A stretch of DNA of 64,000 nucleotides from Phialocephala subalpina (Eukaryota; Ascomycota; Leotiomycetes; Helotiales; Mollisiaceae): NCBI GenBank assembly GCA_900073065.1, contig FJOG01000016.1:186001-250000 (forward strand). The letters are read 5' to 3'. Of the stretch, positions 11,368 to 22,849 are shown piece by piece. The notes below the pieces were generated by a model. That model made no database searches and was not told the DNA's origin. It was given only the letters and a program-made list of their open reading frames with translations. The stretch's first letter is position 1. The number at the start of each line of letters is the position of its first letter. The position numbers and the translations under genes were made by a program.

Positions 11368-12615
11368 TTACACTTCGCGCTGAAGGGTTTCCAACTGCTC
11401 CGAATCCTCAAGTAGAGGTTTCATGGCGTAAGCTTTCATGACTGTGATTATCCACCGATGAACCCTGTAGGCACTGTCAATATCGGCCTTCTTTCCTGTC
11501 ATAAGCATGTTGCAGCATAACGTCCGCGCTAATTCTCTGTCTCGAGAATGACCCTCGTTGTATTGAGAAGCAGATTTGGCGATCTCCAAGCCATCCATGA
11601 TCCCAGCAGCCATGACCGATGTTCGCTCTTCGGCTTCTTCCTTAGTCAACCACACTCTAAAAGGTCCGGATTTCATAACCTTTGGTACGAATCTCGAAGT
11701 GTTAGGACTAACCATAGCGACACTGTCCATAATGTAACCTTGCAGTATGAGAGTTTGAAGGTCGTTGGACACACTGACAGATGCCTTTGTCTCCTTTGAC
11801 GCTCGGAAATTATCCTTTCCATAAAGTGCCAGGCATGCGGGGACATCGGCTCCATCGCTCCAGTTTGAAATCCAGGATTGCTGGGATGAAAGGTGAACCC
11901 CCTCAATGAATAAACACAGGAGGCTCTGGTGCGCAGTCAGGCTATGCAGAGCCAGCTTCTCCCAAACTCTGAATGGCTCCTTTTCCATTGAGTAATCCAC
12001 TTTGATGCCTAGACTCCCAAGTGAGCCTCCCTTTTGCACACTCCTTGCAAAGTTCCTCACAACTTCCCAATCAATGCTCAATTTCCCACATGCTAGGATG
12101 GCTTTTGTTGCCATGACAACTTCCTGGATAATCCAGATTCTTTCGAAATAAGAATTTGAGGACAGTCGTCCAAGCGCAATCCATTGTTTCGCGTTGGTAT
12201 TTGGCAGCCCATACCCTGGACATGCAAGTCCGTCAGGGCCTGTTTGCTGGAAATCAAGATCAACGAGCCCATGTTCCTCGAAGACCTTTTGGAGTTGCTG
12301 TAGAAGGGCGAAGGCTATGCCCTCGATCGAAATGCCGTCGAATATGGTTCCCTCCCCCAACCACATGACTACCAGTCGCCCGTTCCGATATATACCGGCC
12401 ATCATGTTCACCTGCTGGGTTTGTTCATAGTGGTCTTGCTGATTGATACAGATCGCGTCGATCCAAATAGTACTTTTGTCGCCATCTTCACGTCGAAGAT
12501 GTTCCAATGCGCCGTACAGGTTCGACGTGACAGGGTAAGGCTTCCCGCAGATGTTGACTTCATGAGTGAGATCTTGACTACCCCACGTGTAAGAAAGAGC
12601 ATCGTACTTGTACAT
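11368..12615 (-). CDS. HET-domain (heterokaryon incompatibility) protein
   Basis: The 415-residue frame opens with the HET core: YKYDALSYTWGS at residues 2-13, then a W-I-D-A-I-C-I-N-Q block near residue 50 and an IYRNGRLVVMWLGEG block near residue 75. HET proteins trigger cell death when genetically different hyphae fuse. The remaining 330 residues resemble no domain I know. The motif that normally precedes the core, IRLLHIQPGG, is present just upstream (within 12616-12803) but in another frame, so the true start is probably ATG 12803 with a one-base frameshift near 12610 or an unusually short intron (about 44 bp, GT at 12659 region to AG before 12616). The start at 12615 is therefore only the longest open frame. 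Confidence 0.75.
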   Translation of the reverse strand: MYKYDALSYTWGSQDLTHEVNICGKPYPVTSNLYGALEHLRREDGDKSTIWIDAICINQQDHYEQTQQVNMMAGIYRNGRLVVMWLGEGTIFDGISIEGIAFALLQQLQKVFEEHGLVDLDFQQTGPDGLACPGYGLPNTNAKQWIALGRLSSNSYFERIWIIQEVVMATKAILACGKLSIDWEVVRNFARSVQKGGSLGSLGIKVDYSMEKEPFRVWEKLALHSLTAHQSLLCLFIEGVHLSSQQSWISNWSDGADVPACLALYGKDNFRASKETKASVSVSNDLQTLILQGYIMDSVAMVSPNTSRFVPKVMKSGPFRVWLTKEEAEERTSVMAAGIMDGLEIAKSASQYNEGHSRDRELARTLCCNMLMTGKKADIDSAYRVHRWIITVMKAYAMKPLLEDSEQLETLQREV

Positions 12616-14174
12616 AGCTGAGGCCAGTGTCGCATTTCGAGATCGCAGACAACCTGACCACCCCCGGGCTGAATGTGAAGAAGTCTGATCTGACCTGGGT
12701 CAACGTTGTCAAACATAATGGGCACTGCTTGAATCACATGCCTTGTCTTCCTCGGGATCTCTTGTGTATGATTTCGAAAATGGCGTCTAAGATGGGCGTG
12801 CATCAGGTTTGAGCTAACTGAGACTAAGAGTTATTAGCTTCATGTGACCTAACGAAGTGTCATATATGCGCTGCAATCACTTGATTCGAATGAAAGGAAC
12901 ACGAAGTCCACTTTCTAGGAACTGCGCTTCCCCACAAGAATTTGCCGAAATGTACGAGGATTCAAGGTTGATTTGTTGGCGGAAAATGTCCATGCTAGAG
13001 CCAGAAATCATTCATTCCTCTCTTCTCTTGAGACATGTTGACCCTCCGATATCAAAACACCCATAACATCTGTCGTCCGCCGTTTCTTTTCGGCCTTTCG
13101 AGTATTTCTTCCAGGCTACCTGCATCTATGCCACTAGTATAGCACACATACACATGATAAGGCTCATCACTGCAAATGCAGACCAGCACTTGTCGGACTA
13201 TCTGATCCGTCAGACCCAGGTCTAGCCGACAAGACCTAGTATCCTCAACCTACTGTAGAAATTCCGAAATCAAACATCTCTCCGGGAAAATAACGGGGAC
13301 CAATGGCAATATGCCCCAAAGCTTCACAGACAAGCAAAATGCAGTTCTCGTTGCTTTCATTGTCGAAGTCATCCGGAGGATATTGTGCCTGCTCCTATTC
13401 TGCACCATTCCATGCCCCGCTGGTGGCCGTGGATTCCGGAAATACATTACCCAAAAGAACTTGAAGATTACGTGAATTCTCTTGTTCGTGGAGATATAAG
13501 TTGCTCAAGAGGTTCTTGAGGTGAGGTGCTGTTAACTCGGAAAAGAAGCTGAATAGGGGTCCACGCCAAGTGTGATACACTGATACATGAAAACGGGTTC
13601 GTATTCAGGAAGTCTAGCAAGACAGTAGTGGGTGAGTAGTATGTTAGGGGTTGCTGCGATTTTGGCTATCAAAGTTAAGTATGCAAATGTAGACACGAAA
13701 TGTAGACACGTACAACTTCGGCCATGGTCGACCTGAGAGTACACTAGAAACAAATCAGAGTCTTGCCAAAGCAGAATTCTAAGGAGCATTACGCATTCAT
13801 ACATCCATAATCGTCGCATGTTTGTCTCGGACAGTCCTATTGTACAAGGTGGATCTGGGTGGGAAGTTGTATGTCAAGCATTTTCAATCTCCGAGCCTTG
13901 GTTCGACATTCGAGAAGGCGGGATGAGGTTGAAAGACTGTATCCAGCTTGGCGTCATAGATTCAATCCACCAAAGGCATCCTTCCTGAAAAGTGGGCTCA
14001 GGATGTCTAGGCAAGATTGGGAGACTGAAAACGCTAGCCTCCTCCACAGCAATTTCTCTCGCAGCAACCACGAAGTGTAAGACAAAGACAATGGGTTGCT
14101 ATCACTATACTCAATGACCCCCATGAGCCATTCTCGCAGACATGTTCAGTGTATAGCACAACTGTGAATCGTGG
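12616..14174. other. HET gene 5' remnant, then unassigned sequence
   Basis: 12616-12803 minus encodes the HET-type leader MHAHLRRHF...IRLLHIQPGG in a different frame from the main HET frame. From 12804 to 14174 only short ORFs occur; a 12-13 bp direct repeat (tgtagacacgaaa-like) lies near 13686-13710. No gene recognised. Confidence 0.45.
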
Positions 14175-15305
14175 TCATTTAGAAAACTTCAATGAAGCCC
14201 AACCTTCAGAAGCCGTCTCGTGAGGCCTTTTCGATCCCTTTGCGCGGCGATTGGAATGGGGCAGACCTGCTTCAGCTGCGGCACGCTTGTTGGGTGTAGG
14301 CTCCGCAATCTCAGTGACCTCAACTTCCGATGCTTCCGGAGTTGAACGCAGCCAGACTATCACCTCATACTTTCTCGAGGGGCCCTGATATCCCATTGCT
14401 TTTGCCTTATTGACGAGATCAATACCATCACCCAACCACCACTTCTTTTCCCTTTCACTTTTGAGAATGTCCCAGGATGCAAGCCAAATTGCCATGGCTG
14501 CGATGGACTTAGATGGCAGTTTACCGTTGCTGTCCTTGAGTAGCTGGTAGGATCGTTGTAGTGCAAGCGCCAACAAATCAGCGGCTGGCCATTTTTTATA
14601 CTTCGCTTCTGCCTCTTTGATTAACTCTTGTAGATCAGGGTCTGAGGTTCGTAGAATGGCTTCGGGATGAGATATTGCCCCAGTGGGACGCAAGATAGGA
14701 CGCGCGATAGTTGTCGTTGCTTCGACTACGGGCGTGATAGGCGCAATATAAGGCCTGATACGTTCTTTTTGGCAGAGCCACTTGATGATACGGATTCGTC
14801 CGGCCTTTCTCCCTTCCTTTCCTCCTTTTCCAAAGTTCTTGCTCTGTGCATGCTGGTATAATTCTTCGAAAGTCATAGACCACCACAATTTCTCTTGTGG
14901 CGTCATCGAAGAATGTGTTGTAGCTGCTGGCTGGGTACCATGCTGGTCCTGATGCGCCATCGAATCCTCCTGCTGGCCGCCCTGCGCTGATGTGGTCCTG
15001 CGTATACCATCCTCAATATCGTTTGGTGAAGTATCAACTTGATCATCCAGGTCCAGATTTGGCTCCTCTTCTGCACCATCGATTCCAGATGTTACCGGTG
15101 TCACTTCGCTACCTTCTTCGAGGAGTTGCTTCTCTAGTTTCGCTTGTTGTCTCCTCCGATTCATTTCTATCAATCGATTTTCGATCTTTGTTTTCAGATC
15201 AGGAACAGCATCGAATGCTTGTTTATTTTTCTCATCCACCTTTATGACAGCTTGCAATTTCTTGGGTGCCTTCCGTTTCCTTTCCTTCATCCACACTATG
15301 TTCAT
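14175..15305 (-). CDS. unknown protein, acidic/low-complexity middle, possible SAP-like segments
   Basis: An uninterrupted 376-residue frame. Residues 1-55 are rich in Lys, Arg and Gln and predicted helical; residues 60-135 are acidic and low in complexity. Two later segments look alike: FEELYQHAQSKNF followed by a basic stretch and IIKWLCQ (about residues 146-182), and DLVNKAKAMGYQG followed by YEVIVWLRS (about residues 305-333). Both recall the helix-Gly-x-helix layout of SAP-type DNA-binding motifs, but this is an impression, not a match. The basic C terminus (RRAKGSKRP) could be a nuclear signal. It lies between a HET gene and a NACHT relic. A second Met at residue 6 could be the real start. 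Confidence 0.5.
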   Translation of the reverse strand: MNIVWMKERKRKAPKKLQAVIKVDEKNKQAFDAVPDLKTKIENRLIEMNRRRQQAKLEKQLLEEGSEVTPVTSGIDGAEEEPNLDLDDQVDTSPNDIEDGIRRTTSAQGGQQEDSMAHQDQHGTQPAATTHSSMTPQEKLWWSMTFEELYQHAQSKNFGKGGKEGRKAGRIRIIKWLCQKERIRPYIAPITPVVEATTTIARPILRPTGAISHPEAILRTSDPDLQELIKEAEAKYKKWPAADLLALALQRSYQLLKDSNGKLPSKSIAAMAIWLASWDILKSEREKKWWLGDGIDLVNKAKAMGYQGPSRKYEVIVWLRSTPEASEVEVTEIAEPTPNKRAAAEAGLPHSNRRAKGSKRPHETASEGWASLKFSK

Positions 15306-16086
15306 CGGTTTGTGGGGGGATTTGGCTGGCTGCTATGCGATGCATTGGTCGATTGACTTCCTTGGTTTACGGCAGATTTGCTTCGACTTATGTGTACCTC
15401 CTGTTCCGTACCTGGCGCCATACTTTGTTGTTGAGGGGAAAGGTAGGCTTTTGTAGATTCAAAATGGCGTTGTGTCGTGAATGAGGAATGGGCAGATCAA
15501 GGCTTGGCATGCAAGGTGTCGATTGGTCTAACCGAATTTGTAGGCGGTATAGAAGAATCTACGGGAGTAGAGAACCATGCTCTCATGCAATTGCAAAGTC
15601 ACACTTTGAGTTGTGCGTAGTGCGAGACCACTTCCACAATCTCCTTAAACTGAGGCTACGATCTGGCGAAAAAGTTTTCACGAAAGAAAGAGAAGTCTGC
15701 CAATTACCAACCGAACGATCTGATTCCACGAAACCTCCTTAATTTCTAACACCACGATATTGCAATGAACCCCCAAAGAAAATGGGACGTTTTTACGCCT
15801 AGAACACAACTTTTGCGAGTTACAGGTACAGATTACATGGTGCTCTAGTGACTATTGGAGGCTGGAAATTTCATTGCAATGTCCGGGATCAAGCACAGCT
15901 AAGATTCTGCCTTGCAGTCGAGCTAACGAGGCTGCATGCACAGTATGCATGAGGCTGTACAATCGACCCGTCCTCATTCTCTCCTATGTTTCTTCTGCTG
16001 CACATGTATCCTCATTCCTCAACAATTAATTGGCAATTTTTAGGCTTAGTTCAACAAGATTACCACATTTTGCCCTCTCCCCTAAG
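15306..16086. other. spacer between divergent genes
   Basis: 5' flanks of the minus-strand unknown gene and the plus-strand NACHT relic. No further feature recognised. Confidence 0.5.
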
Positions 16087-18696
16087 ATGGCAGACCCAAT
16101 CACAGCTCTGGGCCTTGCTTCCAGCATTGTTTAACTAATCACTTTTGCTGGCAGCCTTATCTCCAAAGGGAATGAAATTTCAAAATTGGCGGACGGTGTA
16201 CTTGTACAGACGAGAGAACTAGAGACTATCAGAAGAAGTCTTCAAGATCTCAGCTGCGAATTGACAGTTCAGAATGGAAGTCGACGGCCCCTGAGCAAAG
16301 CAGATAAAAATCTCGAAGAACTCTGCATAGGTTGCACGGCTGTGCCGACACAGCTACTCGATGCCATTCAGAACCTGAAGATGTGAAACCCAAACTCGAA
16401 ATGGAATAGCTTCCGTCAGGCTTTGAAGACGTTTTGGAAGGAAGAACATATCGAGGACCTAACAACGAGGCTTGACAAGTATCGACGGCAGATAAATACT
16501 ACGCTGCTTGTATCTCTCAGAGAACATATGCATCAAAGTAATGACCCCATGTCTAGCGATAGGATCAAAGAAACCTTTCTTGACATTGGCCCAAGGAACA
16601 TCGCAGGGTAAGCAGACTTCATCGACAATTTGCATCAGAACAATTGGGTTGTGCAAAATGAGGACGATATGGCCAGATTCTCATCGATATTATCGACTGC
16701 TGCGAAGGCAGAGAGAGACACTCTCGCCAGATCAAGAATCCTCGAATTCTTGCGTTTTTCGAGTATGAAAGAACGACTCGAACGAATCTCGGAGGCATAC
16801 GAGGAAACATTCGACTGGGTGTATAATGCAAAGGATGAACCGTTGTTCCAAAGTCCTTCGAACATCAATGAAGCTGTCATTGTACCAGATCAGATTTCTG
16901 ACAGGAGTCCCGACTCTCCTCGTACCACGCAAAGGAGGAGGGAAAATCAGCGGCCATGGAGTATTTTGTCCAAGGGTTGTGTGGTGAAGAGACCCGTTAC
17001 TGGATCACTGGGAAGCCTGGCTCTGGTAAATCGACCTTGATCAAGTATCTCTTCAATAATCTTCGGGCGTCAGAGCATATACGTCTGTGGTCTCAAGACC
17101 GTCAAGTAGTAAAAGCTGGCCTTTTCTTCTGGAATTCGGGAACAGCCATGCAAATGTCTGATATGGGAATGTTACGAACTCTTTTGTACCAAGCGATCGA
17201 AAAGAATGGTGATCAAGTAGCAACTTTGTTTCCTGATCGATGGAGATAATATGAGCTCTTCGGTGGAGACATCCAGCCATGGTCTCGGTCAGAGCTTCTT
17301 GCCGCCTTTAGGACTTTAACGAAGTCCGACGAGAACAAGTTCCTCTTCATAGACGGCCTAGACGAGTCTGATGGAAATGACACAGATCTCGCTAAGTTCG
17401 TTCTCGAGATAGCTTCTAGACGGAATGTCAAAATATGCGTTGCAAGTCGGCCTTGGCTAGCTTTTGAGGACGCTTTTCAATGTCGGCCATCTCTTCGACT
17501 CGAGGACCTGACCCCTCCAGACATACACCGATTTGTGGCAGGAACTTTGGCAGAAAATCGCATGTTTTCGGAACTCCAGCGACTGTATCCTGAAGACGCT
17601 GAAAACTTTCTCATAGAAGTCACTGGGAAAGCGTGTGAGGTCTTTTTGTGGGTTCGACTAGTTGTTGTGTCCTTGCTAGAAGGGCTGAGGGGTGGTGACA
17701 GTGTCGCCGACCTCAAAGAAAGACTTCTTGCAATTCCAACGGATCTTGAAGCTCTAATTTGGAGAATATTACACTGCTTGGATCGCACCTATCTGGGACA
17801 TGCATCCCGCTTATTTCAATTCATCCGGGCAGCAACAGAACCACTATCGTTGCTTACTCTCTCGTTCGCCGAGGACGATTGCATGACGTGCATGACAGCC
17901 AAGGTCAAGCCAATGTCCTCAGGCGGGAGAGATTTTCGAGCTGAAACGATGAGACGTCGATTGAATAGCCGCTGCAAGGGTTTGATTGAGGCTCCCACAT
18001 TTGAACTTCAAAGGGCAGAAGCTAGAGTACAGTATCTTCACCGGACTGTCAGGGACTTTCTAGCTAAGGAAGGTGTCTGGGACTACATAGTGTCTTCCAC
18101 AAGAGACCGCTATGACCCAGATTTCAACCTTTGTGGAGCATTTCTGCTCCAAGTCAAGACTCTCGAGCCACGGAAAAGCGAACTCGTGTTGGAATATTTT
18201 TGGGCTTCACTCAGGAGTTGCATTGACTATTCACGCCATTTGGAGCACCGGAGACAGGATATTCACATTGACATTATCGATGAGCTGGGAACAGCTGCCG
18301 AGCAGCTGTTCAACACTCAATCCCCTAGTGGAGAAATATGGTTTGACACTCTACTGGAGGACAGCCGTAGTAGCTGTCTTTGTTATGCAAAAAATAACTC
18401 ACTGGACTGCGACGGGAGGCTTTGGCGGAGATTCAGGGTTAGCCTCCTTTCTAGGCTATGCTCTAGCATATCCTCTATACTCCTATGTTGAGTACAAGCT
18501 CCGGGACGGTCACGAATTCGACCCCTCAAACTTGGATGCTCTTTTGGACAAGGGGCGTGGGAAGGACCCCAAAGGCAGAGCGAGGATTCAAGGCATATTG
18601 AGAGGCTTAAATCTGATGCCGCCAGCACAAAAAGCACCGCGATCACGATTTCAAGTCCATAATCTCATCAAAAAGTTCAGCGGTCGCGCAACTTGA
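16087..18696 (+). pseudogene. decayed NACHT-type STAND NTPase gene
   Basis: Start MADPITALGLASSIV is the usual N terminus of fungal NACHT proteins. The Walker A motif GKPGSGKSTLIKYLF lies at about 17010-17055, Walker B as FLFIDGLDES near 17343-17370, then the CVASRPW sensor-like motif and HRTVRDFL. The reading frame is broken by TAA at 16132, TGA at 16384, TAA at 16609 and TAA at 17247, each at a position where one C-to-T change would restore Gln or Arg, and by frame changes near 16957 (one base lost) and 18400 (one base gained or two lost). Intact relatives act as intracellular sensors in non-self recognition and cell death. Coding similarity persists to the end at 18696, so decay seems recent. 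No intron is needed except possibly at 16608, where GTAAGC occurs. Confidence 0.88.
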
Positions 18697-19390
18697 AACG
18701 CAGAGATATTATGTCATGGAATATACAAATAGCTAAGCAAATACGCCGCATTGAATAACTGCTGTACGTTGGTGAGAACCTCGGAGGCTCTGGTAATCCC
18801 ATGCTTGAAAGAACTAAACAGCTTGGGGGCTTTTCGCGGCCAAAAGTTGTCACTTTGGTCCAGGAATTGTCAGGCACCTAGACAGACTTCTGAACATGGC
18901 GAACAGGGACGGAAACCAGATCCGGGACTGGAATTGACATGGATGAAATTACATCACCCCTTGACTTAAGAAGAGCAACCGCTGCCTACTAATAACATCT
19001 CAGAGACCCAGAGACTCGCCCGAAGGAGGATCGATCATGAAAAAAGCCTCTGCCTAGCTACAGAGATGAGAGTGAGGCTGGTCGGAAAACCAACGAAATT
19101 AGGTAAAATGAAACATACGCTCATCGCTATCAACAATCAAAGCGATGCGGACGACATGATGATCATACTGGGCCAGGCTACATTGAAGCTGGAGACGCAT
19201 CTCCGATGAAGAGACCTTCGAGAGACGCAGCTACTAAGTCGAGCTCTTCCAAGGTGGTACATATTTTGTAGCTAGACTTCGACCTAGAAACCGCGCTTCC
19301 TCGAAAAGTAACATGCTTGGTATTGGCGCGTGTTGATACATCCATTATACATTCATGTGCAGTGTCGTAACCCCTCCCATCAACTCGAGA
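18697..19390. other. spacer
   Basis: Convergent 3' flanks of the NACHT relic and of GRX5. No recognisable gene. Confidence 0.5.
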
Positions 19391-20025
19391 TTACTTTGGT
19401 GCATCTCCCTCCGCTGGGACCAACACTTTCTTCTCATCCAACAGCTTCGCCAACTCGCCGTTCTGGTGCATAGCCACTATGATATCGCATCCACCCACAA
19501 ACTCCTTGTCGACGTACAGCTGTGGTATCGTTGGCCATTCAGAGTACTCCTTGATCCCTATACAATCTCATTAGCCATTTTTCCAATTTACTTATGATCA
19601 CCGTCTCCTTCTCTGTTGGCCCAACATCCAGATATGTATCATGAAAGCCACATACCCTGTCTCAGCGCCTCGTCTTCAAGGACATTGAAAGCTGTGAACT
19701 TCGCCGGATCAACACCCTGCAACCCCAGAATCTGGATACTAGCTCTCGAAAACCCGCATTGAGGCGTCTCAGGTGTGCCTTTCATGAACAACACAACTGG
19801 AGCCGATTCTACCGCCTTATCAATGGCTGCTCTTGTTTCTGTTGAGAGAAGTCTTAAGGTGAATGGCGATAGGCGGGATTGGGGTTGTATGAATCGGGAA
19901 GCAAAGGATGGAGATGGGCGGGAGGCGGCGCGGAATGCCTATCACATGTGTTAGTGTTGCGGACATACAAAGAGGACAAGAGGACAAACTGATGATATCG
20001 GTCGACTGAACATTTTGGTAGCCAT
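19391..20025 (-). CDS. GRX5: mitochondrial monothiol glutaredoxin Grx5
   Basis: Three exons (19990-20025, 19656-19938, 19391-19557) join in frame to 161 residues. Residues 1-45 are rich in Arg, Ser and Phe without acidic residues, a mitochondrial presequence. The monothiol active site CGFS sits in [15 protein letters not shown], followed by the glutathione-binding WPTIPQLYV and GGCDI motifs, all typical of Grx5. Grx5 carries a [2Fe-2S] cluster bound by the CGFS cysteine and glutathione and passes it from the Isu scaffold to later Fe-S assembly factors in the matrix. Introns are 51 bp (donor GTTTGT) and 98 bp. It is transcribed away from the PPCDC gene across a 261-bp gap. Confidence 0.95.
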
Positions 20026-20286
20026 GGTTGACATGTGTAGATGGAGAATCTCTGTCGGAAATTCTCGATGATGTCGCCAGCTCGATAATTTAGAGGAGGA
20101 AGGCTGACCAATCATATGTTCAGTAATCAAGATATCGGACGAGGCTGAAGACTAATCTTACGAGGCTCACTTCATTGTTCCCCCACTTCTTACAAACAAA
20201 AGCATCAACAACCTCAAAGACCATGATCTTGCAACATCCTCCTTGATCTACAACACACATACGGGAAAGGAAAGAAATACGTCAAG
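20026..20286. promoter_or_regulatory. bidirectional promoter GRX5 / PPCDC
   Basis: Only 261 bp separate the two divergent start codons, so the promoters must overlap. No specific site assigned. Confidence 0.6.
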
Positions 20287-21129
20287 ATGTTGCAAATGAT
20301 CCACCCCGAGCACGATACTCTCCACCATCCCCAGTTCCTAGCTTCAGACCACCTCAACGACGGCAAAGCGCACCTCCTACTCGCAGCTTCCGGTTCAGTC
20401 GCAACCATCAAAATCCCAAACATCCTACAGTCTCTATCCCACCACCCGAATCTCTCCATAATCGTCCTCCTCACCAAATCCGCCACCTCCTTTCTCCAAC
20501 GCCAGACAGCCGAGCAACCACATTACAACACCTTCCGCCAAATCAAGAACGTAGATTATGTGTTCCTAGATGAAGAGGAATGGATTAGACCTTGGAAAAG
20601 AGGAGCGGGGATTCTGCATATTGAATTGAGGAGATGGGCAGATGTGTTGGTTATTGCTCCTTTGAGTGCGAATACGTTGGCCAAAGTGGTTGCCGGGTTT
20701 GCAGATAATTTGCTCTTGAGTATCATCAGGGCTTGGGATACTACTGGAATTATTGATCCTCTTCGTCTCCATTCATCTAATACCCAAAGCAATGGTAGTG
20801 CTGGAGCAGTCGATGGAGGAAATGGAGAAGTTGTGAATGATGGCCAAGGAAGTTCATTCCAGAAGAGGAAGAAGAGGATCATTGTGGCGCCGGCGATGAA
20901 TACGGCAATGTGGAGGCATCCTATTACGAAAAGGCAGATTAGGGTGTTGGAGGAGGAATGGGGCGTTGAGGGTGAGGAGAGTGAGGGTTCAGGATGGTTC
21001 GAGGTGCTGAGACCTATGGAAAAGGAGTTGGCGTGTGGCGATGTCGGCGATGGTGCAATGAAGGATTGGAGGGAGATTGTGGAAGTCATTGAGGAGAGAC
21101 TGGATCTCACGAGTCCGGAAAGTACATGA
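20287..21129 (+). CDS. phosphopantothenoylcysteine decarboxylase (Hal3/Cab3-type flavoprotein)
   Basis: Single exon, 280 residues. The HFCD flavoprotein signatures are all present: AASGSVA near residue 34 for FMN binding, HIELRRWADVLVIAPLSANT with the catalytic His near residue 110, the APAMNTAMW motif near residue 200 and KELACGDVGDGAM with the reactive Cys near residue 247. The enzyme decarboxylates 4'-phosphopantothenoylcysteine to phosphopantetheine in coenzyme A synthesis. In yeasts the same fold is split among Hal3, Vhs3 and Cab3, which also inhibit the phosphatase Ppz1; this shorter single-domain protein carries both catalytic residues, so it should be active alone. A low-complexity insert (about residues 160-190) interrupts the fold before the MNxxMW motif. 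Confidence 0.93.
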   Translation: MLQMIHPEHDTLHHPQFLASDHLNDGKAHLLLAASGSVATIKIPNILQSLSHHPNLSIIVLLTKSATSFLQRQTAEQPHYNTFRQIKNVDYVFLDEEEWIRPWKRGAGILHIELRRWADVLVIAPLSANTLAKVVAGFADNLLLSIIRAWDTTGIIDPLRLHSSNTQSNGSAGAVDGGNGEVVNDGQGSSFQKRKKRIIVAPAMNTAMWRHPITKRQIRVLEEEWGVEGEESEGSGWFEVLRPMEKELACGDVGDGAMKDWREIVEVIEERLDLTSPEST

Positions 21130-21875
21130 GTGATGAATGCTGGTAAGGGTTGGCAAAAAGGTTTTGGGATATCACGCAGGGGGCATTGGATTTGGAGCTC
21201 GGCGAAAGGTTGGTCGATGATTTTCTTGATTTGACATCGTGGAGTTCTTTTTGCTATGATGAGCCAATGAAGCTCTGGCCGTGTGTGCGATTGTATTGCT
21301 TTATGAAGGCTCTGATAAAGCGTGTCTACAACCTGAAGTGGTCACTACAGCACACCATGTGTTTTTTGCTTATGGTGTTCATAAAGGCATTTCAACATTG
21401 TGCATGCTTAGATGCTGCTCGAAGAATCAACACATTTGCGTAAGAACTACTTTCAGGTATGGCACTGTTCTATTCTCGTGGTAATAGTACCCTAGAGGTC
21501 CAGAGAGAGTCTTATCAGAGCTCGATCATTACTATGCACTGGAGATAAAACGGTCCTGTTCCTGCTCTGCCAGAATGTTTGATTCTAGGTCCCAACCTCC
21601 CATACGGGAAAGTCAGATTCTATCAACGGACACTCTACTCGGCCTTTGCTACCTTAGATGTGTTGATGAAGCGGAGGCCCTTACAACTGCCTAGAAGGAC
21701 GCCCATCCGAGCATTTTCTTTGATGAATCTAAATTGCTTGAAGTACAGCAGCGGCTTTGACCTTGCCTTATACCTTTCTTTGGTGCCTACGATGATTTTG
21801 ACATTTATGCTCCAACTTCCTCCTCTTACCCTCCCCCGGCGCTTGCAGGTCATCATCTGATTCGGATCAACTATT
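21130..21875. other. no recognised gene
   Basis: Short ORFs only on both strands, none with a family motif. Confidence 0.4.
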
Positions 21876-22483
21876 ATGGCTTCAAGCGTCAAGACTATTG
21901 TAGTCGTAGACTACAATACGTCTACAAGTACGAAGTCGGATGGGGCCACGACTGGGGTTCAACTGTCGGAGCCCACATATTCTTCCAACGAACCAATCCA
22001 CCAAACTCGAACCCCCCCGGCACCCCAAGATACACTGCTAATCTTAGAGATGGTATATTCGAGGCAACTTGGAGCAAGTCATTGCATCCTCACCACTGGC
22101 AATATTGCCGATACTGAGTGGCGAATTGAAGTTTGTAATGCTTCTTGTATTGCATCTAGAGACGAAATATCCTTTTCAGACTTCGAGCGAATCTACACCA
22201 ACGAAGCCATGGCTGAAAACAGCGAAAGAACAGAAATAAATTTCGTCGATACGGTAGACGATAACGGGTTTCCGTTCATGGAGCTCTACATGAACGCTGG
22301 TCTTACCAGTTATGAAGAGATATTCATGAATATTTGGTTGAAGAGAAGGAATGGAATTGTACTACTGTAGCTGGGGATGAGAAGACGAGCTTGTCGAAGG
22401 CGGAAAAGGATAGGTTGAGGGAGAGGCCTGAGTTCGAATTGCCTGATTCTAGCGATGAGAATGGTTCGAATCCCGATGATTAA
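21876..22483 (+). pseudogene. unknown protein gene with a probable frameshift
   Basis: The frame from 21876 encodes 164 residues with a plausible acidic body (DEISFSDFERIYTNEAM, VDTVDDNGFPF) and stops at 22370. Another frame takes over at 22325 with strongly coding-like text: HEYLVEEKEWNC, an acidic-basic helical run, and FELPDSSDENG before TAA at 22481. Joining them needs one extra base near 22320; no GT-AG intron fits. The product matches no family I know. It may be a young pseudogene, a sequencing error in a real gene, or chance. Confidence 0.35.
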
Positions 22484-22849
22484 GTTGGCCTAGCCTCGAG
22501 GTCAACCGTCCTAAAAGTCCAGCAGTTTGAAGGACTTGATGGTAGAACATTGTCAAGTCCAACGGCATCATGGTTCATGAAGCTGAGAGCATGTGAAATT
22601 CCGTTGGAGTTGCCAGAAATTTGAAGTCAAAATTTGAAGCTCATCCGAAGTCTGGTAGACTTTGGTGCGAAAGGGTAGTGGGAGACTTTCCATGCTTCAA
22701 GGTGGAGTTTAAGTCGCGGCTTCTCTTTTTGTCAACGAGCACCTCGCTTCGAATTGAGTTCTCGCAAGCGCCACACGAGTCACACTTGCATCACGCAATA
22801 GATTCTCTTCAAATCACACAGCCTCCTCGGCACATCCTTGAAACCCATC
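22484..22849. other. promoter region of the coiled-coil gene
   Basis: 366 bp, CT/CA-rich near the 3' end (22740-22849), as usual for fungal 5' leaders. Nothing else recognised. Confidence 0.45.

Noticed and set aside
22463..22474. GGTTCGAATCCC, a tRNA B-box look-alike
   Set aside because: No A-box, acceptor stem or anticodon arm can be built around it, and it lies inside an acidic coding-like frame.
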